50,103 bases of DNA from Clostridiaceae bacterium (GTDB lineage: Bacteria; Bacillota; Clostridia; Peptostreptococcales; Natronincolaceae): positions 29,346-79,448 of the forward strand of contig JAFIFG010000106.1 of the NCBI GenBank assembly GCA_020832135.1, given 5' to 3'. A program made the position numbers and the translations under genes. This document shows positions 46,266-50,103 of the stretch, piece after piece. Numbering within the stretch: position 1 is the stretch's first letter; each line of letters begins with the position of its first letter. Under the pieces are notes generated by a model. The model saw nothing but the letters and a program-made list of their open reading frames with translations. It was not told the origin of the DNA and did not search any database.

Positions 46266-47033
46266 TTACTCACTTTTCATTCCAGTATAAATAAGAATAG
46301 CATCTCTTAGGAATTCAGCTGTTCCAGGTTCATTTTTATCATAAAACTTTTTAAACCTTTCATCTGCCACATACATTCGGGCAACCCCTGCATGGGCTTC
46401 TTTGGAGTAACTATCCCAATAAAAAGAGATCCATTGTTTATGGAGATGTGCTGATTTTTGTGCCAATTCCCCTGCTGGGTCGTCTGTTTTTAAAGCCTTA
46501 CTTAATGTTTCGTAAAGCTCTAGCTCCAGTTCACTTATTTTTTTATATTCTTCTTCAGTCATATTTTTTACTTTTTTATTTGACTTGTCTACAGCTTCAT
46601 CACCGTATTTTTCACGAGCTTCTTTTCCATGTTTTTTCTCATTATCTTCAACTAACTTACTCTTGAATCCTTCAAATTTTTCTTTATCACTCATTATAAC
46701 CTTCCTCTCTTTATGTGAAATTGTTTTATTAACGTTTGTAATTAACGTCTCTAACTGCTTACTTCTCTCAAGTAGTTTTTCTCTATGATGTCTTAATGCT
46801 TCTATTTCGTTAAAATCTGGTGAAGCAACTATCTTTTTGATCTCTGATAGATCCAAATCTAACTCCCTATAAAAAAGAATCTGCTGCAACCTATCAATTT
46901 CTTTCTCTCCGTAGATGCGGTAACCAGATGAATTAACTCTAGCAGGTTTTAGAATACCGATTTCATCATAATATCTTAATGTTCGTGTACTTACACCTGC
47001 TAATTTAGCTATCTTTTGTATAGTGTACTCCAC
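46266..47033 (-). CDS. MerR-family TipA-like regulator
   Basis: 255 residues from the GTG at 47033 with GGGAGGTGATGAA directly upstream; an ATG-type start 15 bases earlier is inside that site. Residues 1-70 are the MerR winged helix (YTIQKIAKLAGVSTRTLRYY, DEIGILKPARVNSSGYRIYG). A coiled coil follows (SKQLETLITNVNKTISHK), then the TipAS domain (about 110-255), which in homologues covalently binds thiopeptide antibiotics. It probably activates multidrug resistance genes. Confidence 0.93.
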   Translation of the reverse strand: MEYTIQKIAKLAGVSTRTLRYYDEIGILKPARVNSSGYRIYGEKEIDRLQQILFYRELDLDLSEIKKIVASPDFNEIEALRHHREKLLERSKQLETLITNVNKTISHKERKVIMSDKEKFEGFKSKLVEDNEKKHGKEAREKYGDEAVDKSNKKVKNMTEEEYKKISELELELYETLSKALKTDDPAGELAQKSAHLHKQWISFYWDSYSKEAHAGVARMYVADERFKKFYDKNEPGTAEFLRDAILIYTGMKSE

Positions 47034-47151
47034 TTCATCACCTCCCACTTATAACTGTATACTTTTACGTAGCGGTAATGTCAACACCTATAATGAGCTT
47101 AAATATCATCATTTGCTGGAAAATTTAATTTTTTTGCAATATGAAATTCAT

Positions 47152-47502
47152 CTATATTTCATCTGCTTTTAAAGTTTCTTTCGCCATCTCTTCATATTCC
47201 ACAAGACCAGATATAATTGCAAATTCAGCTATTGCAACTGAACCTGCAGCAACCAACTCAATAATATGCTCTTTCATCTTTGGCCAATAGTAGCTCCCTG
47301 CTTCTTGATAAGCATTAATAAGTGATTCAAGTCCTTTTTCCCCGAAGGCTTTATAATGAAATACAAAGCCATTTGATATGTCTTTCACCTTTGCTTCAGT
47401 CTAATCAATTAAACCAGTTACATTTCCAGCTTTATCAATTAAAGTATGGCCTGCATGGAGATCTCCATGGATAAATCCCGTTTGTATTCCATAAATTATA
47501 TC
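47152..47502 (-). pseudogene. Macrolide 2'-phosphotransferase remnant (Mph-like)
   Basis: The minus strand reads [20 protein letters not shown], the Brenner motif of APH/Mph kinases, then TGLID[20 protein letters not shown] and a helical C-terminus. The stop TAG replaces the conserved Trp codon TGG. The N-terminal lobe is absent upstream of 47502. It was probably an Mph(B)-like enzyme, now dead. The intact part downstream can start at an ATG at 47388 but has no ribosome site. Confidence 0.82.
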
Positions 47503-47539
47503 TTCTTACCTTCTATATTGTGTTTTTTGCAATAGAAAA

Positions 47540-47558
47540 CACAGGATGACTACCTGTG
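47540..47558 (-). terminator. Hairpin terminator after the Cse60-like gene
   Basis: CACAGG pairs with CCTGTG around a 7-base loop and is followed on the minus strand by TTTTCTATTG. It lies 15 bp after the stop of the small gene at 47574. Confidence 0.6.
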
Positions 47559-47573
47559 CATAGTATACTTGGT

Positions 47574-47726
47574 TTATTTGTCCTTATACATTATAAGCAA
47601 CGAAAAATAGAACACAGTTGCTGAAAACTTTATATCTACTACCTCTATTGATTTATCCGATAAGAAATCATTTGATTTATTTTCTAGTCCTTGTTCAGTC
47701 ATAGCATAAAATATTTTTACTTTCAA
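47574..47726 (-). CDS. Cse60-like sporulation-associated small protein (DUF2758)
   Basis: 50 residues from a TTG with GGAAGGGAGAG eight bases upstream: KVKIFYAMTEQGLENKSNDF, LSDKSIEVVDIKFSATVFYF, then SLLIMYKDK. This follows the Cse60/DUF2758 pattern (KVKIFY...LE..IN.FL...IVDIKFS...YS.L..YK). Cse60 in Bacillus is a small sporulation-controlled protein of unknown role. The gene is short enough to be missed by length cut-offs. Confidence 0.7.
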   Translation of the reverse strand: MKVKIFYAMTEQGLENKSNDFLSDKSIEVVDIKFSATVFYFSLLIMYKDK

Positions 47727-47788
47727 AACATATACTCTCCCTTCCAAAAGATATCATCCATTTTTTATATTTATATATAGCAGTACAA

Positions 47789-47995
47789 CTATTCATCATT
47801 AGTGAATTCAAACAGTTCCTCTACGGATGTATTAAATACTTTTGCTATATCAAAAGCTAATTTCAGAGATGGATTATATTTCCCCTTTTCTAAATGGCTT
47901 ATCGTTTCGCGTCTGACACCCACTAGTGTAGCTAAATCTTCCTGTTTCATATCAAATTTAGCGCGATATTCTTTTATTCTTGTACGCAAACCCAT
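47789..47995 (-). CDS. XRE-family transcriptional regulator
   Basis: 68 residues, a minimal XRE repressor: [60 protein letters not shown]. This is the YgzD/YvaO-like class usually encoded with a small DUF3796-type membrane protein. The ATG overlaps the stop of that gene as TAATG. It should repress its own operon via the tandem operator at 48381. Confidence 0.93.
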   Translation of the reverse strand: MGLRTRIKEYRAKFDMKQEDLATLVGVRRETISHLEKGKYNPSLKLAFDIAKVFNTSVEELFEFTNDE

Positions 47996-48366
47996 TATTC
48001 CCCACCACTACTTTCAGCAATTTCACGGTACACTAAAATCCCAGTAAAAACAAAAATGGGGAGTGCAAAGTTTATTGCTAAACCTATTGACAAGCTTGTT
48101 GCTAAATCTTGAGGAGAAGCATTTTTTAAAATAGCAATATATCCGCTAATAAGTGCATTCAATACAATGCTAATAAAAAAACTTGGTGTCGCTGCCTTCC
48201 GAACATTTTCCTTAAACAACTCATCTGGGATCACTTTAAAATATCCAAAATAGACAAAAAAGCCAAAAAAACCAAAAAAACCAAAGAAATAAAAGTTTCC
48301 CTTAAGTCCTATTAAGCCGATTAATCCGAGAAAACCTAAATATGCTAACTTATTATTCATATACAT
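47995..48366 (-). CDS. DUF3796-like membrane protein
   Basis: 123 residues. The N-terminus has the [13 protein letters not shown] and [19 protein letters not shown] repeats typical of the DUF3796 family. Two membrane helices follow ([20 protein letters not shown] and [20 protein letters not shown]). The ATG follows AGGAGGTAGGAGTAACG. It is paired with the XRE regulator downstream; the function of such pairs is not established. Confidence 0.82.
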   Translation of the reverse strand: MYMNNKLAYLGFLGLIGLIGLKGNFYFFGFFGFFGFFVYFGYFKVIPDELFKENVRKAATPSFFISIVLNALISGYIAILKNASPQDLATSLSIGLAINFALPIFVFTGILVYREIAESSGGE

Positions 48367-48380
48367 CGTTACTCCTACCT

Positions 48381-48422
48381 CCTTATGTTATATATTTATA
48401 ACCTTATGTTATAAATATATAA
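48381..48422. promoter_or_regulatory. Tandem 21-bp operator for the DUF3796/XRE operon
   Basis: Two direct 21-bp repeats, each starting CCTTATGTTATA, differ at only two positions. They also combine into a perfect 19-bp inverted repeat (48383-48401 with 48409-48427). The block lies 15-60 bp before the operon start, over the likely promoter. Confidence 0.75.
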
Positions 48423-48536
48423 CATAAATTATGATAATTCAAGTGAAAAATAAACTAACTTCTTTAATCTCATAACTTATTAAACCCGAAGCATTTCTAT
48501 TTTTGCGTAGAAGCAAGACTCCTACCCAAGAAAAAA

Positions 48537-48557
48537 CCTCAGAACATCCGTCTGAGG
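48537..48557 (-). terminator. Terminator of the two-component operon
   Basis: CCTCAGA pairs with TCTGAGG around a 7-base loop, followed on the minus strand by TTTTTTCTT, 23 bp after the response regulator stop. Confidence 0.85.
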
Positions 48558-48579
48558 AAAAATATTAAAGCTCTTAGTT

Positions 48580-49185
48580 CTAGGATTTTCTCCAATAATA
48601 AATTGCCAATTGTGTCCGATCCCTTATTTGCAGCTTTTCCAATATAACTGACAGATTATTACGTACTGTTCCTTCACTAATAAATAACTGTTCAGCTATT
48701 TCACGATTAGATAGCCCCTGAGCTATTAACTCTACTATATCCTTTTCTCTAGGTGTCAATTGTGTGAGTTCATCTTTATGGGATTGCATCAACTGTTTCA
48801 CTACATCTGCATCTAATACACTACTACCAGCATTTAAAGCACGTAATTGTTTTGCCATGCTAGACACTTCTGTTGATTTAATCAAGTACCCCTCTGCGCC
48901 TGCTAAAATTGCCAGTCTAATATTCTTTTCATCCTTAAAAGTTGTTAACATCATCACTCGAACTTTAGGCCATTCTTTTTTAATCTGACGTGTTGCCTTT
49001 ATTCCATCCATAACCGGCATCCTAATATCCATTAAAACCACATCAGGTAAATGATTAGTACAGTAAGAAATGGCCTCTGCACCATTTTTAGCAGTTCCAA
49101 TAACCTCCATATCCTTTTCTCTAGAGAGTAGTAGTTGAAGACTTTGGCATACCAATGGGTCATCATCTACAATTAATATCCTCAT
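48580..49185 (-). CDS. NarL/LiaR-type response regulator
   Basis: 201 residues. The receiver domain has the acidic trio D7-D9, phosphoacceptor D53 (VVLMDIRMP), the Thr of MLTTF and Lys of LIKSTEV. The LuxR DNA-binding domain is complete (LTQLTPREKDIVELIAQGLS, NREIAEQLFISEGTVRNNLS, VILEKLQIRDRTQLAIYY). It lies 33 bp after the kinase gene. It probably answers envelope or lipid stress like DesR/LiaR, judged by architecture only. Confidence 0.95.
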   Translation of the reverse strand: MRILIVDDDPLVCQSLQLLLSREKDMEVIGTAKNGAEAISYCTNHLPDVVLMDIRMPVMDGIKATRQIKKEWPKVRVMMLTTFKDEKNIRLAILAGAEGYLIKSTEVSSMAKQLRALNAGSSVLDADVVKQLMQSHKDELTQLTPREKDIVELIAQGLSNREIAEQLFISEGTVRNNLSVILEKLQIRDRTQLAIYYWRKS

Positions 49186-49218
49186 TTATGAATCTCCTCT
49201 CCTATATCATATATTAAA

Positions 49219-50103
49219 TCAATTCCCCTTTTCTATCGGCAATACACATATTAAATGAAAACCTTCACTGGTATCTACTGATACACTCCCCCCAACGGCC
49301 TTTGCCCGTTGCCGAAGATTTCTAAGACCTATACCTCCACCTTCTTTTCCCTTGCTATCACCGTCGTTAAATATACTTAATCTAACGATATGAGGGCTCA
49401 CATCTAATGAGACAGCTACCTTTGTGGCATGGGCATGTCGGATTACATTGGTTAGTGCTTCCTTTAGGCAGGTTTGGAGGATTGTCCATAGATAAGTTGG
49501 TACCCTTGAGGTGTCTCCATAAATATTTAAGTCAATTGGGCAATGGGTAAATCCATTAATAATATCACCTAAACCTTCAACCCCTGTGCCTGACATAGGC
49601 TTCATATTATGAACGGTCTCCCTGAGCTGGAGAGCGCTTTTTGACAGTCTCTCTTTTCCTTGATTAAACATTTCCTCTGCCATGGGATCTTCTTCCCTCC
49701 ATAGTTGTTCAAACGCCTGAAATGCCAATACTGCAGCAGTTATTTCATGTCCGACACTGTCATGTAGTTCCTGGGCTATTCGATTCCGCTCCGTAAGTTC
49801 CGCCATACGTGTTCCTTGAACACTAGCTTCTAGTAACTCACTTTTTAAGCCCTCTAATTCATACCGATAACGACGTTGTTGATCTGCTTCCCGTCTATAT
49901 AATTGAGTTTCCTGTAACCAACCACGTATAACCCCTCCAAAAAATCCTGCTTGTATGATTACTACCACTAAGGTAATGGAAATATGGGGACAAAGAATCA
50001 TCGAAACAATTGAAGGTAACAGGTACCAAGGTTTACCTACAAGCATACCCTCAAATGCTGGTATGGCTAAGCCAAAGAGTGCATAAGGCCAAAAAGGCAT
50101 TGT
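49219..50103 (-). CDS. Sensor histidine kinase (HisKA_3), N-terminus beyond window
   Basis: At least 293 residues visible, cut by the window edge. Two hydrophobic segments (PYALFGLAIPAFEGMLVG and SITLVVVIIQAGFFGG) precede a coiled coil, the HisKA_3 box (RNRIAQELHDSVGHE, His at visible residue 113), and an ATPase with N box LKEALTNVIRHAHA and the G box GIGLRNLRQRAKAVGG. The ATG at 50100 may be internal, since family members usually have more membrane helices. It pairs with the downstream NarL-type regulator. Confidence 0.93.
   Translation of the reverse strand, partial: TMPFWPYALFGLAIPAFEGMLVGKPWYLLPSIVSMILCPHISITLVVVIIQAGFFGGVIRGWLQETQLYRREADQQRRYRYELEGLKSELLEASVQGTRMAELTERNRIAQELHDSVGHEITAAVLAFQAFEQLWREEDPMAEEMFNQGKERLSKSALQLRETVHNMKPMSGTGVEGLGDIINGFTHCPIDLNIYGDTSRVPTYLWTILQTCLKEALTNVIRHAHATKVAVSLDVSPHIVRLSIFNDGDSKGKEGGGIGLRNLRQRAKAVGGSVSVDTSEGFHLICVLPIEKGN

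Noticed and set aside
1-50103. tRNA or rRNA genes
   Set aside because: No cloverleaf with a GTTC-type T arm or rRNA-like stretch was noticed on either strand; the prophage is not at a tRNA site.

Overview
The window is low-GC DNA of a Gram-positive anaerobe. AGGAGG-type ribosome sites, an LLH-family holin, a Cse60-like protein, PadR/MerR-TipAS/NarL regulators and an M42 peptidase all fit Clostridia. An Alkaliphilus-like host is my inference, not something the sequence proves. Nearly every gene runs on the minus strand.

Positions 1-6194 are host DNA. A cobalamin riboswitch lies at the left edge, followed by a decayed transposase, a frameshifted exported-protein gene, a run of small membrane proteins (one DUF3784-like), and a NarL-type response regulator that has lost part of its DNA-binding domain. 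Next comes the C-terminal part of an M42 aminopeptidase gene.

Positions 6200-41150 hold a complete Mu-like transposable prophage of 34,951 bp. Its ends read TGTAG...CTACA, it is flanked by the 5-bp target duplication CTTAT, and it splits the M42 gene. Removing the prophage and one duplication rejoins the gene in frame as 346 codons. The left (immunity) end is at the high-coordinate side. The cI-like repressor and a 212-codon gene of unknown function point right. The early operon points left: small proteins, a Ner/BcepMu-gp16-like regulator, MuA-like transposase, MuB-like ATPase, DNA-handling proteins and GemA. A Mor activator follows a large NAGPA-amidase-SH3 lysin. The late operon has holin, gp26/gp27-like proteins, terminase, DUF935 portal, gpF, gpI, major head protein, gp36, gpG, gp37, sheath, tube, frameshifted chaperones, tape measure, hub, baseplate and tail fibres.

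The distal end of the late operon carries a diversity-generating retroelement (DGR). In transcription order it has a C-terminally variable tail protein, Avd, the template repeat (TR), and a reverse transcriptase. The 92-bp TR and variable repeat (VR) differ at 13 positions, all of them template adenines, so the element has been active. It would remodel the tail-tip receptor-binding surface, while replicative transposition moves the phage.

Other features deserve attention. There is a 190-bp noncoding gap at the exact midpoint of the prophage, just upstream of gpI, where Mu carries its strong gyrase site. End-type repeats recur inside the prophage. Three repressor dyads are spaced exactly 30 bp apart. 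A T TTT TTC slippery site lies in the tail chaperone gene, and a plus-strand membrane moron sits inside the late operon.

Positions 41151-50103 are host DNA again: the N-terminal part of the M42 gene, a PadR-rhomboid operon, a repeat-rich decayed stretch, a truncated TipAS paralogue, an exported anchored protein, AraC/GyrI-like and MerR-TipAS regulators, a dead macrolide phosphotransferase, a Cse60-like gene, a DUF3796-like/XRE pair with a tandem operator, and a NarL-type two-component system cut by the window edge.
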